From Arachis hypogaea (Eukaryota > Streptophyta > Magnoliopsida > Fabales > Fabaceae), in contig NC_092046.1 of assembly GCF_003086295.3 (NCBI RefSeq), positions 109,037,363 to 109,101,362 on the forward strand: a DNA stretch of 64,000 nt. Direction: 5' to 3'. A program made the position numbers and the translations under genes. This document shows positions 45,745 to 59,200 of the stretch, in pieces. How positions within the stretch are numbered: position 1 is the stretch's first letter; each line of letters opens with the position of its first letter. Below the pieces are notes generated by a model. The model worked only from the letters and a program-made list of their open reading frames with translations, made no database searches and had not been told where the DNA came from.

Positions 45745-46238
45745 AAAAGCTTCATACGAAGCTTCCCAACCGCCAAAAATGGACTCCACTGCCTTCTGCT
45801 TTACTAACCATGCTTTGCGATAACTTTTGGCGTAGTTAAACTTCGACTGTACTTCTGCAATGATTGATTTTACGTTTATAGATGGGTCAACTTCTACCAA
45901 GGGCTTTATTGCTTCTGTAATTGTATTGGAATCAAGCTTTGAATGGTCTTGAGAAATGGTGGCTCTAGTGCAAGTGTGACTATCATTGTACCTCCTTATC
46001 TCCCAATAGTACTTCTTGCACATTTTACCAACCCTGATAAGCCAATCACAACCTGCGCTGTATTGTGTACATTTAGCATAAAATGTTGTTGGTTCCGACT
46101 CATACACCCGATAATTTACACCTCGACGGATTGTATAATCTTTCGTTGCCTTAATCACTACCTCCCTAGAACTAAATTCCATTCACACGATGAATTTACC
46201 ATTCGTCACAACAGGAAGCTCTGCTACATTTACACTAC
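45745..46238 (-). pseudogene. MULE transposase, DNA-binding region
   Basis: Encodes MEFSSREVVIKATKDYTIRRG, YRVYESEPTTFYAKC, YSAGCDWLIRVGKMCKKYYWEI and YNDSHTC, the CCHC MuDR-type DNA-binding domain. This is followed by PLVEVDPSINVKSIIAEVQSK and IFGGWEASYEAF leading into the catalytic domain. One TGA precedes MEFSSRE. Exon start is near 46,238 after ttttgtag. Confidence 0.9.
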
Positions 46239-46505
46239 AAAATATGTATTTCAATAAATAATTATTAAATATATGTCTTAACAGTTAAAACCTATCTATA
46301 AATTATAAATATAAATATAAATAAGTAATAATATAAATATAAATATAAAATCTATCAAAATTTGTCGTTATTCAAAATATAAATATAAATAAGTAATAAT
46401 AAATTATTAACCATGCAAAAATGCAATATATAATATGTGATAAAATATACATAAATAATTAATAATCAAATGATACTTACTAAATAAAAAATATACATGA
46501 TTAAT

Positions 46506-46554
<49 letters not shown>

Positions 46555-46686
46555 CCTATGCTTTAACTAAATAAATAACTGATCAAATGCTATTTAATAA
46601 ATTATATTCCAGAGATCACATGTTGGTCATGTTACTTAATCGATCTACAATATTTATCTTTCATACATTGTATAAAAAATACATAC
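46239..46686 (-). other. MULE intron with (TA)n tract
   Basis: Very AT-rich, bounded on the minus strand by a GTATGT donor at about 46,686 and an acceptor tttgtag near 46,238. It holds a (TA)n tract at 46,508-46,551. No gene. Confidence 0.6.
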
Positions 46687-47161
46687 TTGCATTCATATAC
46701 TGAGAAAATTTTAGTGTATGCATGTCCTCCAAATCCAACGAGTGCATGAAAGTAGGCTCCACAAACGGATGCTGGTTTACTAGTGTATTTGCCACCCCGC
46801 CACATCTGCCTCTACAGTGCCGTTAGCTTGATCTTCGTCTCTACCCGGATCAACGACCTCATAGTTACTTTCAAACTCTTCCTCGCTAGCACTATTATAA
46901 TCTTCCAACTCAATATTTCGGTCCACTTCAGATTGTTTGAACTCAATATACAGCTTGATGAACGATATCTGGGAGCGAGTTTTCATATACACTGAAAACA
47001 TATCTTGCATGCTCGCTTCATTGGTTACATATTTGGTTTGAAATTGAATGAACTCACTAAATATGGATATAGGATACCTGTACAAAATGCACGACACTCT
47101 CCTAGATATTTGAGAATCTATTTTCTCACAAATCACGCCTTTTAGTTCTTCAAACGACAAT
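46687..47161 (-). pseudogene. MULE transposase, N-terminal PB1-like piece
   Basis: Reads LSFEELKGVICEKIDSQISRR, VSCILYRYPISIF, FIQFQTKYVTNEASMQDMFS, then an acidic linker, then (after a small frameshift near 46,790) NTLVNQHPFVEPTFMHSLDLE. It continues upstream at 59,799 on the far side of the CACTA element; the junction codon spans the AAT duplication. Confidence 0.88.
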
Positions 47162-47174
47162 CACTACAAAAAAA

Positions 47175-47660
47175 GGTTATTACGGCGGTTATTTTGGGTA
47201 ATTACGGCGGTTATAACCGCCATTATGACCAAAACTGGCACCTCCAAGAAACGCCATTATTCTGGGCGCCATTCTGGTTATTACGGCAGTTTTTAGAAAA
47301 CCGCCATAATAACCTGTGGATAATACGGCGGTTTTGAGGGTTAAAATGGCGGTTTGTAACCGCCATTATTTCCGCATAAAATGGCGGTTTTTGAACAGCT
47401 GCCGTTTTTACCAGGATGTTGTGGCACCTCTTCCGTTTAAAATGGCGGTTAGAAACCGCCGTTTTTTCCATGATAACCGCCATTTTTTTCACGTTATAAT
47501 GGCATCTTTTGCGTTTAAAATGGCAGTTTCTAACGCTGTTTTTACCAAAATATAATGGCATCATTTTCGTTTAAAATGGCAGTTTTTAACCGCCATTTCT
47601 ACCAGCGTATAATGGCATCGTTTTAAATTAAAACGGGGGTTTCTAACCGCCGTTTGTACC
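47175..47660. repeat. CACTA left subterminal repeats
   Basis: About 20 copies of aatggcggttt/aaccgccatt, in both orientations and often as inverted pairs, for example ggcggttagaaaccgcc. Such repeats are the expected binding sites of the TNPA-type protein in this superfamily. The matching right-end set is at 59,637-59,765. Confidence 0.9.
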
Positions 47661-48598
47661 TAATTATGATGACAATTTTATGCTTTTTAAAATAAGATTG
47701 AAACCACTAATTTAAAGTGATATTTTCGAAACTCACTTTAAAATCTCATAATAACCAAAAGGTATAGCCATAAATCAAACATCATAAGATGATTTTTAAT
47801 TCATACATGATCCAAAAGTCATAATCCAAGTCATAATTGAAATGTCATAATCCAAAAAAAAAGTATCAAAATAATCCTTAACAAGCATTGACTAATTCTG
47901 ACTTATAATTGTCTTAACATATAATTCTTAATATACGTCTTAACATATCAAGCTTCCTTGTTGCTTGCTCCAGAAGACCTACTTCCTAACTCTTTTGGTG
48001 ATGGAATCTCACTCTCCTGATCCAATCCCTACAACAAAAATATAATTATTATGAGCACAAGAAATACAAGAAAAATGCATATATTAATAATAAGTGGATA
48101 ATTATGAATTTGAATTCATCTAAAAAATACATATAAAATGTTACTAATAATACTACTAGTGCTAGTTGTTAATTAGCTTTCCCATGTGCTTGTTAACCAT
48201 AGCAGCGACAAAGAATGAAGCCTTAAGATCTTTCTATTCACTGATGTATAGAATCATTTTCAAACAAAGCAATAACAACAATAACAACCCTTAGTCAACA
48301 ACCAGCAATAACACATGCTCATGCTCACCTATTATCATTAGCTGCTTCCTACTTATGCCTATATACCACAAACATTGATAAATCTTTTTTTTTTTCACTT
48401 TTTGTTAATCAATTATAATTTAGAAGAAAATCAGAACGGGAAGTCAAAATCTGTATTCATGAACAGTTTACAATTATTTCACTCAAAAGTACATTCAAAT
48501 AGCCAACAGTGACCATGACCGAATCTTAACTTGTTTTGGAGATCAAAAGTATTCATGAACAGTTTACAATTATTTCACATCAAAAGGAAAAAAAGAGG
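47661..48598. other. CACTA left interior, non-coding
   Basis: AT-rich, with no supported gene. It holds a 37-nt sequence attcatgaacagtttacaat... at 48,455 that is repeated near 48,551 and, from gtttacaattatttcac, at 49,004. Confidence 0.6.
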
Positions 48599-49003
48599 GA
48601 ATTCTATGATGAATATGAACACTATTACTTGGGGGAGAAACCCTAATATTGCTCTACAAGGAGATGCTACTTCTCAATTAACTCAACTACAACTGTTGCA
48701 AAATCTGTTGCAAATCATGAACGGCAACACATTTCTTAACATGGGGAATAACCCTAATTTCCCCTTAGGAAACCCCAGCTTCAATAATTCTTATCTTAAC
48801 GGGTCAAACATCTTTCAAACTGTAGAACCTTTTGGCTTGAAAAGTGAAGAATATGGATCACAATCAAACCCTACTGGTCTATTATTATCTCAATCAGACT
48901 ACAGTAATGACTTCTTTCAACATGGATTGTCAACAAATACACGAGAGCTTGAATGCTATAACAAACTCAGCAACACTACTAATCAAGCAGAGATTAATCC
49001 ACT
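48599..49003 (+). pseudogene. Captured-looking coding fragment, MYB C-terminus-like
   Basis: A continuous plus-strand frame (part of an open frame 48,531-49,073) encodes an N/Q/S-rich stretch: NTITWGRNPNIALQGD, TSQLTQLQLLQNLLQIMNGN, IFQTVEPFGLKSEEYGSQ. Composition and the LQLLQNLLQ motif resemble C-terminal regions of plant R2R3-MYB factors, but no DNA-binding repeat is present and the identity is uncertain. The fragment is exactly bracketed by about 37-nt direct repeats (48,562-48,598 and 49,004-49,041) of CACTA sequence, as expected for template-switch capture. It lies opposite in strand to the transposase genes, just beyond the end of the second one. No stop occurs within it. Confidence 0.5.
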
Positions 49004-49021
49004 GTTTACAATTATTTCACA

Positions 49022-52000
49022 TCAAAAGGAAAAAAAAGAGGATAATTGTATTTGTACCTGTGAAACTTGTTGAGTAGGAAACATTCCAGCCAATTGTATT
49101 GGAATTTTACCTCCTTCCTTAGAAGCAATATAAGAGACTAGCGCTTGCAATTGCGCTTTAACGGTATCCAACTCTTCTTGCACATTTGGACCACAAGTAG
49201 ATGATGTTCCAACATCATTTGAAGAACCTAAATTCATTTGACTAATCCTTGTAGTGTTGTTCTTGAAAGCAATTGTTGGAACAGCTCACATACCTAAACC
49301 TCGAACACGACCAGGGTGCTCTTTCCCAAAAACTACTCCAAGAGCATCAAGAGGAGAATTAAGAGTTAATTCCATCGGTTGTTGGCTGCTATGTGCTTCA
49401 ATCTTCTCCTACATGTATAAAAAAAAGAAAGAATAAAAAATAGTATTATCTTATAAAAAAGAAAGAAAAAGAAATAGAAACAAGTTACTTATTACACTTT
49501 AGTCTTACCGCTATTTCTTTAGCTTTTTCATTAACATAACTTCCATCTGTTTTCTTGTGAGTGATGTCCCACATTTGAACCCTACTAACTTCTTTTCCCG
49601 TCTCTTCCGTCTAAAATTTAAGAAAAGTAGAAAGACTCGATCAAAAAATTAGAAGCCTACTAACTTCAATCATGTATATATCATTCATCTAATTATTATT
49701 TGAGATAGATTAGATATGCAGAAAATTAAGAGATGATGCATGCATTATATTTGAGATAGATTAGATATGCATGCATTAATTGATTACCAATTCAGCCCTT
49801 CTTCTTGCAATTGATTTAGCACCTGAAGTATGAGGAATTATTTGTTTTTGCCGAATTTCTTGATTCCTCTTACAAAGTTTCTGCAAGTTAAATTTGGACA
49901 TAATTAAATAGAACCAAACATGCATTCAACATATAACAATAATAATGGTTTCAAGAGGGAAAAAGAGTGCAGCACTACTGCATGAGAAGCTATCACTAGT
50001 TCATTACCAACTCTATATAAAATAAAATACAAGAGCAGGCAGCAGCAATATCTGCTTCATATAAGGCTTACCTGAGTTTCAGGCTTCAAACGATATTCTA
50101 CAAATAAAGCCCATTGATCAGGAGCAATATCTTCTGGTGCATTATTTATGATCTCGGTTTTACTCAACCTCGGATCATAAAAATCATTCCAAAGCTTTAT
50201 CCTGTGTTCCCTCCATTTTTTGCCAAGTGATTGGAGCAAAAATCGTTTGGCCAAGTTATCACTCACTTTGAAGCAAAATCGAGCCTTCACAATTATAACA
50301 AAGAATATATATTAACCAGCAAATATAACTAAATAATGGCAAAGAAATAAGCTTTAGAGTTTGAGTAATCTTTTTACTAGGAAAAAAATATTCCATTGAT
50401 TTTCAAAAAAGCTTTTTGGAATGTCTGACCACTTTTCAAAACTGATTGGAAATGCTACACAATTGGTGGCCAATTGCCCACAAACTCCTGCAAGGAGTCC
50501 AGCTGCTTCTCCTATTGCTGCATGATGTTTATCAAAAGTGACAACTATGCGCAAACCTTCTGGCAAATTATGCACATCCTTCACTAATAAATGAAGGCGT
50601 GTACTAGCTCCGTACTCATCTAAAATAGACAAATGAGTATAAATAAATAAGTAAATGAGCGACTAAAGAATAAAATAAATAATTTTTAAATAATAGACAC
50701 TATAGAATTAACTTAATAATAACTTTACAACTAAAGAATAGGGCATGAAGTTGAAAGAAAGCACTATAAACACAATCAATCAGGATATAACATGTTCTCA
50801 CTATAGTAGCATTCAAATTGCACTAAATCTAGAAAAGGAAAAAGAGAACAAAACAGAACAGATCAATCTGGATCGATGTTAGTTTTCCTGCTAAGGAACT
50901 CTCTCACTGCACATATCTTACAGATATTACAATCCAAGTGATTCAGGTGGAAGATAATCAAGATTGAAGCAGTGAAGTACTTACAAAATTTTACATAGAC
51001 ACAAAAGGTTCATCCAGATATTAACTTCTTTTCCTTTTCAAATGAATAATACCTATATGCACCCATGGAATTCTAAGTTCACCAAAAAAGGACCATGTAG
51101 AAAGAATGTAAAAATAAAGCTGATCATTTTCTGCCTTATGTTTTCTCATCAAAAGCATATTTTCAAGTTCATAATAGCCCAAGTAATTGAATGTCAACAT
51201 ATATAAGTACAATTGTTCAAACTTAGTTTTAACAAATCTGAGCATTGCATGTGGCAACTAAGGAAATACAAAAGAAAGAAAAACGAAAATATATTGAAAC
51301 CAACAGGTGGGAAAAGGAATACATCAAATGTTGAACCAAAACACTGAACTTAATAAAATAAATAATTTTTAAATAATTTCTCTGCTATAATGAAATTTAT
51401 CACCAATTGCATGTAACAAAGCAAAGCATGATCCCAAAACCCAGCTATAAATGAGTACATACAATAATAATGTTTAGTATCTAGTTTTTATCATCAGCAA
51501 AATTCCACATATGCTAATATAGGAAACAAGTATATATATGACATGTGTGTCTAGAACAGGAAGGCATTAACTGGGAGAAACACTACTTAAAATCAGGAAA
51601 AGAAGCAGATATGGCGCACATGATGCCAATATTGTATTCCACTGCTACAGTCTTATTTAATTAAAGCCCTAAAATATAGTTTAGTTAATGTTAATTTGCT
51701 TTAATTTTTTGGGTATTACTGGTAGATAACTTAGTCGAACAGAATTCTGAAGGAATCATGGCTGCTTAATTAATATATAATAATTTCACACACTAGTATT
51801 CTCTAAACCAATAATGTGTTTGTTCTTTATTTTAGGTTCTGAATGCTTCTTGCTTTTTGATAATAATAACATAATAAAACATCTATACATACCTATGGCA
51901 TCAACAGTCCAATAATGTTTAGATTCACGTCCACGTTTACGTTTAGGTTCGGATGGATGCTCAGAAGAATTTGAAGCTGCCGACTTGTCTCGGGATGAAC

Positions 52001-52337
52001 TTGCAGCTGCTGCTGAATTGTCTCATGAAGAACTTGCAGCTGCTGTCGACTTGTCTCGGGAGGAACTTGAAGCTGCTGACTTATCCCGGGAGGAACTTGA
52101 AGCTGCTGACTTGTCTCGGGAGGAATTTACAGCTGCTGCCGACTTGTATCGGGAGGAATTTGTAGCTGCCGATGTCTCTTGGGAGGAATTTGCAGCTGCT
52201 GCGGACTTGACTTGTGATGCATTTGAAGCTGCCGACTTGTCTCGGGAGGAATTTGCAGCTGCAATTGACTTGTCTTGTGAAGAATTTGCAGCTGCTGTTG
52301 CTTTAAGTAGATTCTTGTACCTCTTTTGCTTTGGCAT
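49022..52337 (-). pseudogene. CACTA second transposase gene (Ptta/En/Spm, TNP1/TNPA-like)
   Basis: Six exons with clean phases: 51,893-52,337; 50,378-50,619; 50,072-50,284; 49,788-49,880; 49,509-49,610; 49,022-49,408; 493 codons. Exon 1 is a serine/alanine/lysine repeat region ending EPKRKRGRESKHYWTVDAI. Exons 2-5 carry the plant transposase (Ptta/En/Spm) domain: DVHNLPEGLRIVVTFDKHH, GQLATNCVAFPISFEKW, RFLLQSLGKKWREHR, WALFVEYRLKPETQ, RNQEIRQKQIIPHTSGAKS and RVQMWDITHKKTDGSYVNE. The last exon has a coiled-coil-like EELDTVKAQLQALVSYI. Two stops break it, TGA at about 52,023 and TGA at 49,286-49,288 (after RGLGM). In the superfamily this protein binds subterminal repeats; here it is probably inactive. 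Confidence 0.85.
51950..52310 (-). repeat. In-frame tandem repeat in exon 1 of the second CACTA gene
   Basis: About nine units of roughly 33-42 nt encoding (A)NSSRDKSAA(A) with variants SSSRDKS, NASQVKS and NSSQETS. DNA units share gaggaatttgcagctgctg. Unit length varies by multiples of three, so the frame is kept except for one CGA-to-TGA change. Confidence 0.85.
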
Positions 52338-52604
52338 ATCTGCATAATAGATCAAGAAATTCAGGAAGTTACATATCTGCAAGTTAAATTTGAAGACCTA
52401 GTAACTAGTATATATCAGTAGGCACTACTATAATGTATAGATAAAATAATTTCATACCATAAATATGAATTATAACTAAATGATAGTTGGAAATAAAATA
52501 ATAGTTGGAAATAAAATAATTAATAAGTATAGATAAAATGTGAATTATAATTAAATGAAAACTTAAATATAAATTTCATACCATAAATTAATTTAACCTA
52601 CTAA

Positions 52605-55600
52605 CTATTCCGACATGTGTTTGTCTTCTCCAATATCATCATCTAGTAGTTCATCATCTACCTCATCTCTTAACAATGATAGATTATCACCATTTTCAAA
52701 TAAAGAATCCAAGTTTTGCTCTAACCATGGCTCATTCTCACATGCTTCATCATCTTCATTTCCCCCAATATCATATGAGTCTCTTGGCTTCAAATGCACG
52801 ACAACACTCCAATCTTTATTCACTTCATCATTGACAAAATACACCATTCGAGCTTGTGAGGCTTCAATATATGGATCATCCTCCTCTCGGTCACCACTGT
52901 GTATTACTCGTGAAAAATTAACAGAAGTAAAACCCCAACTATCCTTTTTACAGCCCCATTCTCTAGTGGTGTCAGCCCATTTACATTTGAATAAAGTAAC
53001 CCAAAATCGGCCATTGTAGCTTAGTTCTATAATATCTTCTAATTTGCCATAATATGACAAATCAGCATTCCTAACATTAGCATCACTAGCGCTAGCAACA
53101 CAAGGAGTTGAAGACATTAAGAAAACTCCACTATTCTGGGTCTTTAACCCATTGTCTCGATTGGTAGTTCGAAAGGAGAACCCATTGATACTAAATGTAG
53201 AAAACCTTTTGGCATATCGTGATGGACCCATCGCTAAGTATCTCAAATCCTCATGCACAGTATTCATAACGTCTGGGTTCATAAGCTATTATGATAGAAC
53301 AACATATTAGTTATTATATCCACAAATACTGCTCAATATTAGCAAAAAAGATCACTTTTCTATTTACCTGCGTAGGAAACCAAGTAACAAAATCTTTGTT
53401 AACTCTTTTTTCTATCTCTACATTTGAAGGCCTTTTACCCTTAGATCGTCTTCGTACAAAATCTTTGAAGTCACTGTCAGATATGAAAGTTTAACTCTAA
53501 CTAAACAACTATTTTCAAGTAAATAAAAAACATGTACGCAAATCCTTAAGTACTTACTCAATGAACGGTTTGACATATGGACAATTTAAAACCACATAGC
53601 GATGTGCTTGTTTTTTTTCCATAGGTGACAACTCAAATACTGTGAAAGCTCCCTTAGAGTTACCCATTTGTGGAAAAAGTGAATCAACATGTGTATTGTA
53701 ATTACCATCCGGACGATCATCAACACGTGGTGGCCTATTAAATCTTGTCTCAATCCCTTCTAAGTATCGAGAGCAAAATGTAAGAGCTTCTTCAGCCACA
53801 TATCCCTCAGCTATAGAACCTTCTGATTTAGCTTTGTTTCGTACATAGGACTTCAAATGTCCTAAATACCTAGTTTGTATAATTGGCTTTAGTAAGCAAG
53901 ATATAACTAAGTGACAGGTTAAATGAACAATGATTGAAAAGAGATATTTACCTCTCAATAGGATACATCCACCTATAGTGTACTGGTCCTCCAAGTTTTG
54001 CTTCATCAACTAGATGACAGGTTAAATGAACCATGATTGTAAAGAAAGAAGGAGGGAACAACATTTCTAAATGACAAAGGGTAAGGATTATTCGAGGTTG
54101 GAGCTTCTCAAGTTCTGTAAGACTTAAGCTTTTAGAGCACAACTGTTGAAAGAATGAAGACAACTCTATTAGCACTGCAGTAACTTTATCTGGTAGCACA
54201 TTACGTATGGCAATGGGTAATAGTTGCTGCATAAGGACGTGGCAATCATGGCTTTTCAATCCAGAGAGCTTTCTTTGCTTCAGGTCAACACACCGTGAAA
54301 TATTACTCGAGAGACCATCTGGTACTCTAATATTCTTTATAGTACGCAAGAATACATCTTTCATGGAATTTGACATTGTGAACAAAGATGGATGATATCT
54401 TCCATTTTCATCTGGCCATAAATCTTTCCTTATACCCATTTCTTTGAGATCCTTACGAGCTTTGAGATTATCCTTTGACCTTCCAGTCTCATTGAGCAAA
54501 GTGTATAACACATTGTCGCAAACATTCTTTTCAATATGCATGACATCTAGATTGTGGCGCAATAAGTTAGACTCCCAATAAGGAAGATCAAAAAATATGC
54601 TTTTCTTCCTCCACATCCCCGATTCATCATCTTCTTCAACAACTTTTCGTCGAGTCCTCTTACCTTTACTTGCCTGTAGTTCCTTCCCAAATGAAACATT
54701 GATGCCTTCAAGTTGTTCCAATATTTCTGACCCTGTTAGTACTGCTGGGGGATCCCTCAACTCAATTTTTCCATTAAATTTTGCACGACTTAGCCTAAAC
54801 TTATGACCCCTTTCTAAGAAATGGCGATGCCCCAAAAAACACCATTTTCCACCATGCTTTAATCTATATGAATCAGTGTTGAAGTTACATGTGGGACAAG
54901 CATATTTACTGTGTACGTTCCACCCAGATAAGTTACCAAGGCCTGGAAAATCACTAATTGTCCACATTAATGCTGCTCGCAATGTAAACATTTCATTCTT
55001 GAACCTATCTAATGTTTGAACACCATCATGCCACAACTCTTTTAACTCTTTGATAAGAGGTTATAAGTATACGTCTATGTTGTTCCCCGGCATTTTCTCT
55101 CCGGGAATAATCATTGACAAGATTAGTGATGTTGGCTTCATGCACTCCCATGGAGGTCGATTGTATGGAATAAGCACCACTGGCCAAACGCTATAGTTTG
55201 TACGCATAGCTCCAAAGGGGTTGAATCCATCAGCTGCAAGACCAAGACGTACATTTCGAGGATCTTCGGCAAACCTATCATGAAGTAAATCAAATGTCTT
55301 CCAAGCTTCAGAATCTCGCGGATGCCTCATCTTCGAATCTTTCTTTTCTGCCGAAGCATGCCATTGCATTGATTGAGCAGTCTTAGAACACATAAATAAT
55401 CGTTGAAGTCTCGGTTTTAGTGGAAAGTATCGCAATATCTTTGCCGGTTTCTTCTTTTTAGCATCGGTCCATTTAGATGTCTTGCATCTTTTGCATTCTT
55501 GCAAATCTTCATCCTCCCCCCAATATAACATACAATCATTAGGGCAAGCTGGTATCTTGGTATAATTAAGCCCTAGTTTGTTTATGGTTTTCTTGGCCTC

Positions 55601-56230
55601 ATAGAATGTATTTGAAATCTTGGCATTTCCAAAAGCATCTTTTATTAACTTGAGGATTTCGGTCATGGCTTTGTCGCTTATTCTATATAAGCACTTTATG
55701 TGGTACAAACTAATCAAGAAAGACAATTTTGAATACTTTGTGCACCCTTCATATAATGGTTCATTACCATCTTCCAACAACTTATGAAATTCTACATTTT
55801 CTCCACTATGCTCTTCATCTCCATCTCCATCTTCTGTATTGCCTCCATCTCCATCTCCATCTCCATCTTCATTCAAGTCAGATCCAGCGACTCCAAACGC
55901 GTCATTGAGCATTGTTACCATTGGATGCTGAGATGTCGAATCATCTTGTACAATATGACTAGTTTGATAAACTTGTGACCCAACTCTAACTGCTTCGTCA
56001 CCATGCCAATACCAAACTTTGTAGTTTTCTGGAAATGGCTTGACTATTAAATGTTCAAAAACTTTCTCTCTTGTTTGCCACTTGCGAAAACCACACACCG
56101 GACAAGGACATTTAATCTGACGACCCGCGAGAGACCGATGCTCAAAAGCAAAATCCAAAAACTTGTTTAAACCATCTCTATACTCATGCGTGGTTCGTGG
56201 TTTTCCAATCCACGACTTATCGATTGACAT
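52605..56230 (-). pseudogene. CACTA TNP2-type transposase, one nonsense codon
   Basis: Four exons with consistent phase: 53,952-56,230; 53,558-53,869; 53,368-53,473; 52,605-53,285; 1,125 codons. Order of domains: transposase-associated N-terminal domain (residues about 1-75, SWIGKPRTTHEYRDGLNKFL, CPCPVCGFRKW, WYWHGDE); an aspartate/glycine repeat (about 120-140); the TNP2 core (about 180-520, including CPNDCMLYWGEDEDLQECKRC, VRLGLAADGFNPFGAM and YACPTCNFNTDSYRLKHGGK); DUF4218-like (HCHVLMQQLLPIAIRNVLP to YRWMYPIER); DUF4216-like (exon 4, FWVTLFKCKWADT). The only break seen is TAA at 55,061-55,063, after NNIDVYL, where relatives have glutamine. It would cut and paste CACTA elements if that stop were absent. 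Confidence 0.92.
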
Positions 56231-59200
56231 GACTAAGAGGGACTACAAATAGGGATTTAAAAAAATTAAAAGTCTATATATATTCTAAAGGTAAGAAAAT
56301 TATTCTTGTTTGTGCAAATTAGATATTAAACAAATACTTAAATAGTATTCTAAAAGAAACTATAAAAAAAATTATAATTACCTCTTTCAAATGATAATTT
56401 TGTGGCTGTAACAGTGACTTTGTGAATTTTTCCTTCTCAAGTAGTTGTATATATGATCTAAAGAAGAAGCTGGGTAAGTTAAGAAGCTAAAAAAGACATT
56501 ACTCATCAATTTGAAAAACAGAAATAGTATATTAATCTCACATAAAAAATTATTAATTGCCTTTTAATTTTATCATTTAAAAAATGTATTTAAAAAAAAA
56601 GAAGAAACAAATAATAGATCTGGAGGGAAATAAGGAGACTAAGGTATCTGAAATATCAGCAACAACAATGAATAGCAAGTAAATCAATGAATGGGAAAAA
56701 AAAGTAATAGCATTAACATAGTCTATATTAATAATGAGAAACTACTACTGTCTCCTATTGCACTAAGAATTTATATATTGATATATGTGTTACATCAAAG
56801 AGAGATGCTGGACTTATATATTGACATATAAAAATAAGTATAAAAAGTATAAAATTGTTGGTGTATAAAAAGTATAAAGAGAGATGCTGGACGTTCACTA
56901 AGAAAAATAAGTATAAAAATCAATTAAACCGTGTCCATGCATGATTGACATATAAAAAGTCTTCAGTTGTTGGTGTATAACATGGATAAAATTGTTTATC
57001 TTATCCTAATTAATGATCCTCTAATAAATCTATTTCTGTAAATGACAAAAAGGAGAAGCTAGCTAGAAATAGGTATGGTATGGTATGGTATGGTATGGCT
57101 CACAAGTCACAAATGTCTAGTCAATAGAGTTATAGCCCTAGATGAATGAAATTATCAAAGTCACAAGCGTAATGTTCAAGTTAAAATTCTCTAATTATTA
57201 AGGGGATGCAATTTAATTTTTCAATTTATGTTCAATGTTTGGTTATTCTACTTTTTACTAGAACAAGAACAGGAGGAATATTTTTGTGTGTGTGAATGAA
57301 TTAATGCATGCCAGCTTATTGCATATGAGAGCTCTAAATTAAAATAATTTGAAAATGCTCAAATTAAATAGAATGCACTTTAAAATTGACTAGTTATTAA
57401 AATAAGTTAGTTATTTCATTTTTTTCCTTTTTACAATATGTCATTTGAAAGCATTCAAGTTGCAGTGAGTTATTAAAATCAGTTTGCAATTGAGTGCAAC
57501 AGCAACAACTATAATCAATGTCAAAATTTGACTAGTTAATAAGCTCAAAAACTGCAGCACAGATTAGATTTTTCATGTACCTAGTAAACTTATTTGTTTA
57601 TTTGTGTAAGAAAAGTACATGAAATAGAGGAGATTATTTTTGATAAATTATGTGTAAGAACATAAGGAAAACATTGCCTTTGTACCTTTATGAAAGTTTT
57701 AACATTGTGTATCCTTTCCTCAATAGGCTGTATCAGTTCAGCAAACTGCAAAGTAGAGAAGGATCATATAAGAAAACTTCAAACCTAAAAGCAAAAGCAA
57801 AGCCTGAAGAGATGAGGGAAAGAGGCTCTTTTGTGAGTAAAATCTATACATCAAAAATTATAACTTAGTAATAAGGTGATCTTTCATCTTATAGTTGAAA
57901 TTACCAATTAACAAGCTCCATTATACAATGTTTAAATCAATGAGCTCCTATACAATTTAATAGAAAAACTTTTGTAAAAAAAGTATAATTCCCAAATTTC
58001 AAAAATGAATTTCTCTACCAAAAAAATTTCAAGAGACAAAAAATTGAAGTGCTTAACAGTTTAGTCAGTTGTAGCATGATACTCAGTTTCACTACTTTAT
58101 ATTTTGCACATTGACTACTGAAAATGAATATATTGTCTGGAATTTGAATTCATACATACTCTTCTGATTAATCTGAGCAATCCGAAAATAATTTGACTCA
58201 GACACCAATAATAAGCTACAAGAGTTCAGTGAGAGAAGATGACACTGAAAGAGGGGGAAAAAATAAAAATGAAAAAATCAAAGCCTAATTGTTTCTTTCT
58301 TGTTTTAGCACTCAAGTCTCAACTAATGAATGATCATGTCTTGGAGGCTCTTCAACCATGACTTTCTGCAACACAAACCATACCTGATTGAAATTGAAGA
58401 CACAGCAGTGTGGAGCAGATAGAAAAAATTCACATTTTCAATAGAACTAAGAGGATAAAAAGAATATGATAGGCACAATCAAAGAGCAGGAAATGACCAT
58501 TAGAAATTACAATTTCATCAATTTTGGCCATAACCCAATTAAAAATCACAATGGTAACACATGATTAATCCAAAGAATCTAACCCGGCAAATTGACCCAA
58601 AACATAAAGGAGTTGAAGTTTAAAACCAACACAACAATGAGAAATCTGCACAATACTCGACAATATCCCAAGAGAAATCACAATGAAACAAAAGAATATG
58701 ACAATAATCAGGCACACAAAGTAAGAACCACTTAAATCAACCAGGAATAAACTTAGCACATAAACTATCCATCATCAGGAAAATAAGGAAAAAAACTTAA
58801 GAAGCATATTTACCAAATATCATAACCCTGACCAATAAGTTGCTCAGAAATTCCCCAAGCAGAATGCTAGGAACAAAGTATAGGAGCAGAGGAAACCAAA
58901 AACCAAATAAAGAAAAACTCCAGCCCCAACATCATTCAAGAAGAAGAGTTAATGATCTATTTTTTCAGGATAATCTCAAGCAATAAGAACGCAATTAAAC
59001 TCCATGAACAGAATGCCACAGGCACAAGCACAATCAAATGGCCAGAAATCAATGAATACAGAACAGAGCCCTACTTCACTAAGCTTATTCAGTCTGAACT
59101 CATTCATCAATTCACTATATTAAGAAATAGCAGGATGAATTAACTAGCAAAATCCAAAACAATAATAAGAGTGGCAGCAATTGAACCATTGACACATGCA

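Noticed and set aside
48531..49073. A complete host gene on the plus strand
   Set aside because: No promoter, no start in good context and no DNA-binding domain. It is bracketed by direct repeats of CACTA sequence, so a captured fragment is more likely.
54207..54806. Plus-strand frames opposite the TNP2 exon
   Set aside because: Shadows of the minus-strand transposase coding sequence.
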